Source: Actinomycetota bacterium
Lineage (GTDB): Bacteria > Actinomycetota > Acidimicrobiia > Acidimicrobiales > JACDEA01
DNA length: 13,196 nt
Reading direction: 5' to 3'
Assembly (NCBI GenBank): GCA_013816725.1
Contig: JACDEA010000023.1
Coordinates: 1-13,196, forward strand
The position numbers and the translations under genes are program-made. The notes under the pieces were generated by a model. That model did no database searches, was not told where the DNA came from, and was given only the letters and a program-made list of their open reading frames with translations. How positions within the stretch are numbered: the stretch's first letter is position 1; each line of letters starts with the position of its first letter. Positions 1 through 6,238 of the stretch are shown piece after piece.

Positions 1-1
1 C

Positions 2-157
2 CTGCGCGCGGTGGGGGAGAGCATCATCCGGATGACGCCGTGGGACTACGGCAACAAGATCGAGAAGCTCGGCGAGCGCTGGACCGTCGAGGAGCTGGGC
101 CACAAGATCAACGCCCACCTCTACGGCGTGCGCAACCCCGGCCTGCGTTCGCTGTAG
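2..157 (+). CDS. C-terminal end of an unrecognised protein (5'-truncated)
   Basis: An open frame enters from the left edge (first full codon at position 2) and ends at TAG 155-157, leaving 51 residues. The codons are strongly G/C-rich at the third position, as in the certain genes here, which supports real coding. The fragment is polar, with PWDYGNK followed by a helical-looking ERWTVEELGHKINAHLYG segment, and ends in PGLRSL. I do not recognise the family from this tail and assign no function. It converges on the SnoaL-like gene, and a long hairpin lies just after its stop. Confidence 0.6.
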   Translation: MRAVGESIIRMTPWDYGNKIEKLGERWTVEELGHKINAHLYGVRNPGLRSL

Positions 158-183
158 CCACGTCAGGCGGCCGCCGGAGGCCC

Positions 184-238
184 GATCTTCGAGTCCTTCT
201 CGCCGTCTCAGGGCTGCGGCGACAAGGACTCAAAGATC
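184..238. terminator. long imperfect hairpin between convergent genes, candidate bidirectional terminator
   Basis: Arms 184-198 (GATCTTCGAGTCCTT) and 224-238 (AAGGACTCAAAGATC) pair at 14 of 15 positions. After one C/C mismatch (199/223), TCGCCG (200-205) pairs with CGGCGA (217-222) around an 11-base loop. That gives 20 base pairs in the space between two convergent genes. Neither strand has a T-run after the stem, so it is not a textbook intrinsic terminator; U-tract-less hairpins are often proposed as terminators in actinobacteria. The TGA of the minus-strand gene (232-230) lies inside the right arm. Confidence 0.6.
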
Positions 239-736
239 AGTGACGGCGGCGGGACGGACCCACGCTGGACCATCGGGCCAGTGCTGGCGGGTGCGCTTCT
301 TGGCGTGGTCGAGGTCGTACTTGGCGCACGCTTCGGCGTAGGCCTTCGACGCCCGGTTGGCTTGGGGCAGCGCCCAGTAGTCCTCTTCGGACGCCCATTT
401 CCCTCCGCCGGCATACCGCAGGATCGTGATGCCGGGAAAGTCGATCGGCGGCTGCGTGGGATCGGGATGGTCACGGCGGTTCTGCATGTACACCACGACC
501 CGGTTGCCTTCGATCATGTGCCACTCGTAGAACGTGTACAGCTCGGAGAACTGGTCCATGATCGGGACGATCCAGGCCTTGATCTCGTCGCGGCCGTGCA
601 TCGACCCGAGCACGTGCTCGATGTAGTCGGCGTCCTCGGCGAACAGATCGGCCCACGCCGGCCAGTCCTCGCCCACCGCGCCGGTCTGCCAGTACGTGCG
701 GAACGCCTGCTCGACCTCACCCAACGGGGCCGCCAT
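230..736 (-). CDS. SnoaL-like / NTF2-fold protein
   Basis: A 168-residue protein of about the usual size for the SnoaL-like/nuclear transport factor 2 superfamily, which includes ketosteroid isomerase, polyketide cyclases and limonene-epoxide hydrolase. The typical opening is visible: a helix, then WADLFAEDADYIEH (residues 28-41), then GRDEIKAWI (48-56). Aromatic-rich beta strands follow (FYEWHMIEGNRVVVY, 69-83). The ATG at 736 is chosen because AAAGGAA lies just upstream and it overlaps the previous stop as TGATG, implying coupled translation. A 30-codon upstream extension runs into the preceding gene in another frame and is rejected. It is the last gene of a three-gene minus operon. The fold is fairly sure; whether it is an isomerase, cyclase, hydrolase or non-catalytic is open. 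Confidence 0.8.
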   Translation of the reverse strand: MAAPLGEVEQAFRTYWQTGAVGEDWPAWADLFAEDADYIEHVLGSMHGRDEIKAWIVPIMDQFSELYTFYEWHMIEGNRVVVYMQNRRDHPDPTQPPIDFPGITILRYAGGGKWASEEDYWALPQANRASKAYAEACAKYDLDHAKKRTRQHWPDGPAWVRPAAVTDL

Positions 737-1602
737 CACGCGTTCCTTTCGGCGAACTGCGGTGTGCTGGCGAACTTCTCCATGGCAGCCCTCCTTTCGG
801 TCCACGCCGACCCCGCGAACATCCACGGCGCCGTCAGCAACGACGTTACGCCCGCATCCTCGAGGCGGCGCAGGAGGTCCGCCGTGGGCGCCGCATACAC
901 CGCCAAGGCCACCTCGTAATCGTCACGGTCCAAGGTGCCGGCGGCCCGCCGCGCGTCGCGCAGCCGCTCGGCATAGGCCACCGCTTCGTCGGGCTGGTAC
1001 ACGTTGCCCATCCACCCGTCGAGGCGGGCGGCCCGCCGCAGCGCGACGTCGCTGTGGCCGCCGACCCAGATCGGGACCTGCTGAGGCGGCGCCGGGCTCA
1101 CTGACAAGCGGTCGAAGTCGATGTGGTCGCCGTGGTACTCCACGGTCGCGCCCGTCCACAGCAACCGCAGCGCTTCGACCATTTCGTCGAGGCGCGTGCC
1201 GCGGCCGTCGAACCCCTGACCGAGCAGGTCGAACTCTTCGCGCATCCACCCGGCGCCCATGCCCAGCGCCACGCGGCCGCCGGTGAGGAGAGCGGCGGTG
1301 GCAACCGTCTTGGCCACGATGAACACGTTGCGTAGGGGCACCACGTAGACGTTGGTCGTGAAACGCAGCCGCTCGGTCACCGCGCCCAGCGCGCCGATGA
1401 GCACCCACGGGTCCGGCCACGGCGTCTCTTCGTTCCACCAGGCCCTGCCGTCGGCCGTGTAGGGGTACGGGGTCTCGATCTTCTCGGGGTGCACGACGTG
1501 GTCCGACACGGTCACGCCGTGGAACCCGAGCTCATCGCTGAGCTGGGCCATCGGGATGAGCTGGTCGGCGTCGAGGAACGCGAGGGAGTTCCAGAACTTC
1601 AC
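736..1602 (-). CDS. luciferase-like (LLM) oxidoreductase, probably F420-dependent
   Basis: A 288-residue protein of the bacterial luciferase-like TIM-barrel family, closest to the F420-dependent actinobacterial subgroup. The N-terminal strand VKFWNSLAF is followed by DELGFHGVTVSDHV (23-36), then RLRFTTNVYVVPLRN (78-92). The diagnostic GGRVALGMGAGWMREEF (109-125) precedes a VPIWVGG strand (176-182). GTG 1602 is selected because GTGAGG (1613-1608) sits 5 bases upstream and the preceding cyclase gene stops at 1610. The longer open frame to 1866 only shadows that cyclase gene. Family members transfer hydride from reduced F420 or use reduced flavin as monooxygenases. The cofactor cannot be settled from sequence alone, and the substrate is unknown. 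Confidence 0.88.
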   Translation of the reverse strand: MKFWNSLAFLDADQLIPMAQLSDELGFHGVTVSDHVVHPEKIETPYPYTADGRAWWNEETPWPDPWVLIGALGAVTERLRFTTNVYVVPLRNVFIVAKTVATAALLTGGRVALGMGAGWMREEFDLLGQGFDGRGTRLDEMVEALRLLWTGATVEYHGDHIDFDRLSVSPAPPQQVPIWVGGHSDVALRRAARLDGWMGNVYQPDEAVAYAERLRDARRAAGTLDRDDYEVALAVYAAPTADLLRRLEDAGVTSLLTAPWMFAGSAWTERRAAMEKFASTPQFAERNA

Positions 1603-1609
1603 GACCGCC

Positions 1610-2524
1610 TCACTTGACTGCGATCGGTTGCACCGGCGCCCCGAGACCGTGGGTGAAGGGCAGCGGCGACGCGTCCAGCAGGAACTCGTACACGCCGTCG
1701 GCGGCGGAGTCCGCGGCCAGCGCCTCGAGGTCGAAGTTCTGACCTTGGGTGAGGCCCATCTCCACCAGGTGAAGCATGTGCACGGGCAGGAGGCAGTCGT
1801 CGCGCTCGCACGGGAACACTTCGAAGGGCATGGTGTCGGTGGCCACCGCCGCCACCTCGTGTTCATGGAACCACAGCGACGTGGCCATCGTCAGCCCGGG
1901 ACTGGCGCCGCTGTACGTCTTCCTGTCTCCGGCCTTGAGGAGCGCCATGTGGCCGGTGCGAACGAGCACGATGTCGCCGCTACGGACCTCGACACCGCAC
2001 CCATCGAGGTCGGCGGGAGTTATCTGGTAGCCGGGCTCGAGGCGGTCGACGTTCTTGAGCCGGGCCACGTCGAGCAGCACCCCGCGGCTCACCAGTACGC
2101 CAACGCGGTCGATCCCGCAATGCCGAGCGCCGCCCTCGTCGATGGACTCGAGCGGAAAACCGTTCCACAGGCGGCCGTCGTAGGTGACGTGCGCCAACGC
2201 GTCCCAGTGTGTCGCCGCCTGCAGCCCCATCACGACGACGTCGTCGCTGAAGCACACGTCAGCCGGATCGCCCGTAAACGCGGTCTTAAGCGCGACCATC
2301 GTCCGCAGCGGATTGATGCGACCGGGGATGGCGCCGAGTTGCGGGCCCTCGCCGTCGAGAGGGAGGCCGAGGGCGAAGCGTTTGCCATGGCGCACCGTTG
2401 CCGCCGCGGCGCGTACGGCATCGTCGGTAATGAAGTTCAGCGTGCCCCGCTCGTCGTCGTCGCCCCAGCGGCCCCAGTTGTTGACTTTGGCGGCCAACTG
2501 ATGGAATTCGGGGGGCAGCGCCAT
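1610..2524 (-). CDS. cyclase family protein (metal-dependent hydrolase, kynurenine formamidase-like)
   Basis: A 304-residue protein of the cyclase family that includes bacterial kynurenine formamidase and isatin hydrolase. The metal-site signature (usually HGTHxDxPxH) appears here as ATHWDALAH (residues 104-112), with His106, Asp108 and His112 as likely ligands. This THWDALAH variant is common in the longer actinobacterial members. The N-terminal LPPEFHQLAAKVNNWGRWG and the C-terminal LPVHMLHLVEMGLTQGQNF (246-264) also fit that subgroup. ATG 2524 is preferred because the family begins at this point; longer frames have no homologous N-terminus. It is first in the minus operon and stops 7 bases before the LLM start. 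Members hydrolyse amides, lactones or cyclic substrates; the one used here is unknown. Confidence 0.88.
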   Translation of the reverse strand: MALPPEFHQLAAKVNNWGRWGDDDERGTLNFITDDAVRAAAATVRHGKRFALGLPLDGEGPQLGAIPGRINPLRTMVALKTAFTGDPADVCFSDDVVVMGLQAATHWDALAHVTYDGRLWNGFPLESIDEGGARHCGIDRVGVLVSRGVLLDVARLKNVDRLEPGYQITPADLDGCGVEVRSGDIVLVRTGHMALLKAGDRKTYSGASPGLTMATSLWFHEHEVAAVATDTMPFEVFPCERDDCLLPVHMLHLVEMGLTQGQNFDLEALAADSAADGVYEFLLDASPLPFTHGLGAPVQPIAVK

Positions 2525-2551
2525 GCGGCTGGACAGCGTACGGTGATGACC
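2525..2551. promoter_or_regulatory. divergent intergenic region with two overlapping -10-like elements
   Basis: Only 27 bases separate the cyclase start (2524, minus) from the hydrolase start (2552, plus), so both promoters must sit here or inside the genes. TACGGT (2539-2544) matches the actinobacterial -10 pattern TANNNT and lies 7 bases before ATG 2552, the spacing expected of a leaderless transcript. TACGCT on the other strand (2540 down to 2535) matches the same pattern and shares the central TA. No convincing -35 was seen. Promoter assignment is inference. Confidence 0.35.
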
Positions 2552-3334
2552 ATGAGTTCTGCTGAGGTCAACGGGCAGCGGATCACGTACGAGGACACCG
2601 GCGGCAGCGGTCCCGCCGTGATCTTCAGCCATGGCTTCCTGATGGACCACACGATGTTCGAACCACAGGTGGACGCGCTGCGGGCCGAGTTCCGCTGCGT
2701 CGCGTGGGACGAACGGGGGTTCGGGGGTACGCCGGCGACCGGGCCGTTCACCTACTGGGACTCGGCCAACGACGCGCTGGCGTTGCTCGATTTGCTCGGC
2801 ATCGAGTCGGCCGTGTTCGGGGGCATGTCACAAGGCGGCTTCGTCTCGCTGCGCGCCGCGCTCACGGCGCCCGAGCGGGTGCGAGCGCTGGTGCTTATCG
2901 ACACCCAAGCGGGGCAGGAGTCCAAGGACGTTGAGCCGGCGTACGAGGCGATGGTCGAGGACTGGGTGGCCAACGGGCCGCACGAAACGTTGGTCGGCGC
3001 GGTGGCGTCGATCATCTTCGGCGGCGGTTACGACCCCGGCCCATGGATTGCGAAGTGGCAGGCCGCGCCCAAGGAAGACATCCGCGAGCCGTTCACGACC
3101 CTGCTGGGGCGTGACGACGTCACGGATCGCTTGGGGGAGATAACCGCGCCGGCGATCATCTTCCACGGTGAGGAGGACGGCGCCATCTCGATGGACAAGG
3201 CCGAAGCCCTCGAGTCCGGCTTGGGGAACTGCGTCGAGCTGGTGCGGATTCCCGGTGGCGGCCACGCCAGCAACCTGTCGCATCCGGACGCGGTCAACGG
3301 GCCGCTGCTCGAGTTCCTGAGGAAGTACGCCTGA
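2552..3334 (+). CDS. alpha/beta hydrolase
   Basis: A 260-residue alpha/beta-hydrolase fold protein. The oxyanion loop is SHGF (26-29), the nucleophile elbow G-M-S-Q-G gives Ser93, HGEEDG (205-210) supplies the likely acid Asp209, and GGGHASN (235-241) supplies His238. All three catalytic positions are therefore present. ATG 2552 is preferred because GGTGA sits 5 bases upstream; in-frame ATG 2546 and GTG 2543 are alternatives adding two or three residues. The stop overlaps the ferredoxin start as TGATG. The family covers esterases, lactonases, C-C bond hydrolases and epoxide hydrolases. In an operon with ipdF, a lactonase or esterase acting on a steroid or terpenoid metabolite is plausible but only inferred. 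Confidence 0.9.
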   Translation: MSSAEVNGQRITYEDTGGSGPAVIFSHGFLMDHTMFEPQVDALRAEFRCVAWDERGFGGTPATGPFTYWDSANDALALLDLLGIESAVFGGMSQGGFVSLRAALTAPERVRALVLIDTQAGQESKDVEPAYEAMVEDWVANGPHETLVGAVASIIFGGGYDPGPWIAKWQAAPKEDIREPFTTLLGRDDVTDRLGEITAPAIIFHGEEDGAISMDKAEALESGLGNCVELVRIPGGGHASNLSHPDAVNGPLLEFLRKYA

Positions 3335-3534
3335 TGAGTATGCGAGTCGTCGTCGACTACGACGTGTGTGAGAGCAACGCGCTGTGCATGGTGGCGGCCC
3401 CCGAGGTTTTCGAGGTGCGTGACGACGACAACCTCTATGTGCTGAACGAGACGCCAGGTGAGGATCTCCGAACCAAGGTCGAAGACGCCGTGCGCCGGTG
3501 TCCGAAGCAGGCCATTTCCATCGTCGACGAGTGA
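3334..3534 (+). CDS. small [3Fe-4S]-type ferredoxin
   Basis: A 66-residue ferredoxin of the single-cluster type common in actinobacteria, where it usually feeds electrons to cytochromes P450 or other oxygenases. Cluster ligands are Cys12, Cys18 and Cys56 (followed by Pro57). The position of the second cysteine of a [4Fe-4S] CxxCxxC motif is Asn15, so a [3Fe-4S] cluster is expected. The segment APEVFEVRDDDNLYV (22-36) is typical. It starts on the ATG overlapping the hydrolase stop and ends on a TGA overlapping the ipdF GTG, so it is translated within a tight operon. No P450, oxygenase or ferredoxin reductase is visible in the window, so its partner must be encoded elsewhere. Confidence 0.93.
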   Translation: MSMRVVVDYDVCESNALCMVAAPEVFEVRDDDNLYVLNETPGEDLRTKVEDAVRRCPKQAISIVDE

Positions 3535-4265
3535 CGCTTCTGGCGGGAAAAGTTGTGGTCGTGACCGCGGCGGCCGGGAGCGGGATCGGCGGCGCTACAG
3601 CGCGGCGAGCGCAGGAAGAAGGCGCCACCGTCGTCGTCAGCGACCGCCACGAACGCCGGCTGAAGGAAACGGCGGCCGACCTCGGAGGTGTGCTCGCTGT
3701 CCCTTGCGACGTCACGGTGGAGCGCGACGTGCAGCGACTCGTGGACGAAGCGAGCGCGGTGCACGGCGCGATCGACGTGATGGTGAACAACGCCGGTCTC
3801 GGTGGTACCGCCAACCTGATCGACATGACCGACGAGCAGTGGAGCGCGGTACTCGACGTCACCCTCACCGGAACGATGCGCTGCACGCGCGCCGCGATGC
3901 GCCACATGGTCCCGCGTGGCTCGGGTGTCATCGTGAACAACGCCTCCGTGCTGGGCTGGCGGGCGCAAGCCGGCCAGGCCCACTACGCGGCGGCCAAAGC
4001 GGGCGTGATGGCGCTCACGCGGTGCGCGGCGATGGAAGGGGCGCCGGCCGGCGTGCGGGTGAATGCCGTGGCGCCGAGTCTGGCCATGCACGCCAACCTC
4101 GAGAAGGTGATGGACCCGGCCGAGCTGGCCGCGCTGGTCGACCGTGAGGCTTTTGGCCGCAGCGCGACGCTCGACGAGGTGGCCAACGTGATCGTGTTTC
4201 TGGCTTCGGACCTGTCGTCGTACCTGACCGGCGAGGTGATCTCGGTCAGTTCGCAGCACCCGTGA
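3531..4265 (+). CDS. ipdF: IpdF-like short-chain dehydrogenase (steroid C/D-ring degradation)
   Basis: A 244-residue SDR. The cofactor loop is TAAAGSGIG (12-20), one residue longer than the classical TGxxxGIG and lacking its first glycine. NNAG lies at 86-89, and the catalytic residues are Ser139, Tyr152 and Lys156. The stretch VIVNNASVLGWRAQ (133-146), the segment HYAAAKAGVMALTRC and the ending YLTGEVISVSSQ match what I recall of mycobacterial IpdF (Rv3559c). IpdF is reported to oxidise the hydroxyl of 5-OH-HIP-CoA, the bicyclic propionyl-CoA left after removal of sterol rings A and B. GTG 3531 overlaps the ferredoxin stop as GTGA; an upstream ATG at 3498 would sit inside the ferredoxin gene. 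The echA20-ipdABC genes 1.2 kb away support the assignment. Confidence 0.85.
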   Translation: MTLLAGKVVVVTAAAGSGIGGATARRAQEEGATVVVSDRHERRLKETAADLGGVLAVPCDVTVERDVQRLVDEASAVHGAIDVMVNNAGLGGTANLIDMTDEQWSAVLDVTLTGTMRCTRAAMRHMVPRGSGVIVNNASVLGWRAQAGQAHYAAAKAGVMALTRCAAMEGAPAGVRVNAVAPSLAMHANLEKVMDPAELAALVDREAFGRSATLDEVANVIVFLASDLSSYLTGEVISVSSQHP

Positions 4266-4717
4266 ACGTTCGCCCGCTGGCGCCGGACGACGTCGATTGG
4301 GTCGAGCGCTTCCTGGCCGATCACATGGGCGGGCGCATGCAGGCGCGGCGCGGCGAGCTGATCGACGTGTTGTCGTTTCCCGGTTTCGTCGTCGAGCGCG
4401 ACGGCGTCCTCACGTACCGCCAGGACGACGGCGGCTGCGAACTCACGGTGATAGCGGCCGGCCAGCGCCATACCGGCATCGGCACTGCGCTGATTAACGC
4501 GCTGCGGGCCGCGGTCGAGGGCCGCATCTGGCTCATAACCACCAATGACAACCTCGACGCCATCCGCTTTTACCAGCGGCGCGGGTTCCGCCTGCGGCGC
4601 GTGCACCCTGGAGCTGTCGACGTCGCCCGCCGCCTCAAGCCCGAGATCCCCGACATCGGTCATTACGGCATCCCGATGCGCGACGAAGTGGAGCTGGAGT
4701 TGGAGCCGGCCGATTAA
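4262..4717 (+). CDS. GNAT-family N-acetyltransferase
   Basis: A 151-residue protein with the acetyl-CoA-binding pattern of GNAT enzymes: motif A LTVIAAGQRHTGIGTAL (61-77) with the RHTGIG pyrophosphate loop, and motif B NDNLDAIRFYQRRGFR (95-110), which typically holds the C-terminal CoA-contacting helix. An acidic tail follows. It starts with GTG 4262, overlapping the ipdF stop as GTGA, so it is co-translated with ipdF. The stop TAA 4715-4717 interlocks with the stop of the opposing SDR gene. GNAT substrates range from small amines to protein lysines and cannot be predicted here. A role in tuning CoA-dependent enzymes of the pathway is possible but unsupported. Confidence 0.88.
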   Translation: MNVRPLAPDDVDWVERFLADHMGGRMQARRGELIDVLSFPGFVVERDGVLTYRQDDGGCELTVIAAGQRHTGIGTALINALRAAVEGRIWLITTNDNLDAIRFYQRRGFRLRRVHPGAVDVARRLKPEIPDIGHYGIPMRDEVELELEPAD

Positions 4718-4727
4718 CGCGTATCGG
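4710..4727. terminator. small inverted repeat around shared TTAA stops, weak candidate terminator
   Basis: CCGAT (4710-4714) and ATCGG (4723-4727) form a 5-base stem with an 8-base loop where two convergent genes meet. TTAA at 4714-4717 gives TAA stops on both strands. No T-run follows on either strand and the stem is short, so a terminator role is only a possibility. Confidence 0.25.
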
Positions 4728-5448
4728 TGGCGGCCAGGAACGCCGGGCGTTCGCCGCCGCCGTGAACGACGAGATTGGCACCGCTGATGTACTCGGCGGC
4801 GGGCGACGCGAGGAAGAGACAAGCGGCGGCCACGTCGGCCGGCGTGCCGAGACGGCCGGCGGGGATGGTCGCTGCGACCCGAGCCTGCGCGTCGGCGTCG
4901 CCGTAGTGCAGTTCGGCTTGCTCGGTGGCGATGAGCCCGCCGGATACCGCGTTGACGCGCACCTGCGGGGCCCATTCGACCGCCAGCGACTGTGTGAGGT
5001 TGATGAGGCCCGCCTTGGCCGCGCCGTAGGCCGCGGTCCCCGGCGACGGCCGCAGCCCGCTGACGCTCGTGATGTTGATGATCGACCCACCGCGCTCCTG
5101 CCCCTGCATGACGGCGTTGGCATGCTGGGCCACCAGCAGGGGCGCCGTGAGATTCAACGCGATGATCGCGGCGGAAAACCGGGGCGACGCGGTGGCGGCG
5201 TCGACGGGCGGCGAACCTCCCGCGTTGTTGATCACCACGTCGAGCGCGCCATGGCGCTCGGCGACCGTCGCTATCAAGCGTTCGACGTCGGCGGCGTCGC
5301 GCACGTCGGCGGCCACGAACTCGTGCGGTGTTTGCACCGCCGTACGCCCGCACACGACCACGGTGTCGCCGGCGTCGGCGAATGCGTCGGCGATGCCCCG
5401 GCCGATGCCGCGCGTCCCGCCCGTCACCAGCACCAGCACGCTTCGCAC
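4714..5448 (-). CDS. SDR family oxidoreductase of the steroid-degradation locus (Rv3549c-like position)
   Basis: A 244-residue classical SDR: cofactor loop TGGTRGIG (9-16), NNAGG (74-78), catalytic Ser128 in ITSVSG, Tyr141 and Lys145. The segment RPSPGTAAYGAAKAG (133-147) and the ending SGANLVVHGGGERPAFLAA (222-240) resemble, as far as I recall, the SDR encoded divergently from echA20 in mycobacteria (Rv3549c), whose exact reaction is unsettled. GTG 5448 is chosen because it opens the first Rossmann strand directly and AGG lies 4 bases upstream. In-frame starts further upstream (to 5529) would cross the operator and run into echA20. It is divergent from echA20 with a 31-base gap and probably shares its regulation. 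The family is certain; the substrate is inferred from context to be a steroid or acyl-CoA alcohol or ketone. Confidence 0.87.
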   Translation of the reverse strand: MRSVLVLVTGGTRGIGRGIADAFADAGDTVVVCGRTAVQTPHEFVAADVRDAADVERLIATVAERHGALDVVINNAGGSPPVDAATASPRFSAAIIALNLTAPLLVAQHANAVMQGQERGGSIINITSVSGLRPSPGTAAYGAAKAGLINLTQSLAVEWAPQVRVNAVSGGLIATEQAELHYGDADAQARVAATIPAGRLGTPADVAAACLFLASPAAEYISGANLVVHGGGERPAFLAATDTR

Positions 5449-5453
5449 GTTAC

Positions 5454-5468
5454 CTGACGGCCTGTCAG
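5454..5468. promoter_or_regulatory. CTGAC-N5-GTCAG inverted repeat, candidate operator between SDR and echA20
   Basis: Within the 31-base divergent gap, CTGACGG (5454-5460) and CTGTCAG (5462-5468) pair at 6 of 7 positions around a central C at 5461. It sits 11 bases before the echA20 ATG and 5 bases before the SDR GTG, where a bound dimer would block both genes. This architecture is typical of TetR-family operators. It does not match the KstR2 consensus I know for the mycobacterial ipd genes (AnCAAGnnCTTGnT), nor KstR (TnnAACnnGTTnnA). Confidence 0.6.
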
Positions 5469-5479
5469 AATCAGCGGCC

Positions 5480-6238
5480 ATGGCCATCCGGACATCGCGA
5501 GGCGACGACGGCATCGCCGAGGTGGTCATGGACTACCCACCCGTGAACGCGCTGCCGGTGCAGGGGTGGTTCGACCTGGCCGACGCGCTGCGCGGTCTGG
5601 GTCGTGACCCGGCGACGCGCGTCGTCATCGTGTCGGCCGAGGGGCGGGGTTTCAACGCCGGCGTCGACATCAAGGAGCTGCAGAATGCCGGGCACGACGC
5701 GCTGATCGCGGTGAACCGCGGGTGCTACGAGGCTTTCGCCGCGGTCTACGAGTGCGAAGTTCCCGTGATCGCCGCAGTGCACGGGTTCTGCCTCGGCGGG
5801 GGGATCGGGATCGTGGGGAACGCCGACGTCATCGTCGCCAGCGACGACGCCACCTTCGGGTTGCCCGAGGTCGACCGCGGTGCGCTCGGCGCGGCGACGC
5901 ACCTCAGCCGGCTCGTCCCGCAGCACAAGGCCCGGGCCATGCTCTACACCAGCGCGACGGCGACGGCCCAGGAACTGCACCACTTCGGCTCGGTCCTCGA
6001 CGTCGTCCCTCGGGCCGAGCTGGCGGCCGCGGCGCGCAAGGTGGCCGAGAACATCGCGGCCAAGAGCCCAACGGTCATCCGCCGGGCCAAAGAGTCGCTC
6101 AACGGCATCGATCCCGTCGATGTGAAGCGCAGCTATCGCTTCGAACAGGGTTTCACGTTCGAGTTGAACCTGGGCGGTGTGGCCGACGAGGCGCGGCAGG
6201 CATTCGTCGACAAGCGCGACGCGCAGTTCGACACGTGA
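5480..6238 (+). CDS. echA20: EchA20-like crotonase, ring-D hydrolase of steroid degradation
   Basis: A 252-residue crotonase-superfamily enzyme. The two oxyanion-hole segments are GRGFNAGVD (55-63) and HGFCLGGGIG (101-110), followed by FGLPEVDRGALG (126-137). In M. tuberculosis EchA20 (Rv3550) hydrolyses the cyclopentanone ring D of HIEC-CoA, giving the ring-C substrate COCHEA-CoA, rather than acting as a hydratase. The assignment rests on gene order: next to ipdA, ipdB and ipdC and divergent from an SDR, as in mycobacteria. ATG 5480 is the first start after the operator, and the protein begins at the normal crotonase N-terminus. The stop overlaps the ipdA GTG as GTGA. An ordinary enoyl-CoA hydratase is the alternative, made unlikely by context. 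Confidence 0.87.
   Translation: MAIRTSRGDDGIAEVVMDYPPVNALPVQGWFDLADALRGLGRDPATRVVIVSAEGRGFNAGVDIKELQNAGHDALIAVNRGCYEAFAAVYECEVPVIAAVHGFCLGGGIGIVGNADVIVASDDATFGLPEVDRGALGAATHLSRLVPQHKARAMLYTSATATAQELHHFGSVLDVVPRAELAAAARKVAENIAAKSPTVIRRAKESLNGIDPVDVKRSYRFEQGFTFELNLGGVADEARQAFVDKRDAQFDT

Noticed and set aside
281..919. 212-codon plus-strand frame
   Set aside because: Antisense shadow of the SnoaL-like and luciferase-like genes; no recognisable motif.
1556..2551. Long plus-strand open frame upstream of and joined to the alpha/beta hydrolase
   Set aside because: It is antisense to the well-supported cyclase gene and has low-complexity His/Val/Arg-rich composition typical of shadow frames; the hydrolase fold begins at 2552.
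3983..5353. 456-codon minus-strand frame
   Set aside because: Arg-rich, featureless translation overlapping the SDR gene on the same strand in another frame, and antisense to ipdF and the GNAT gene, both of which have clear motifs.
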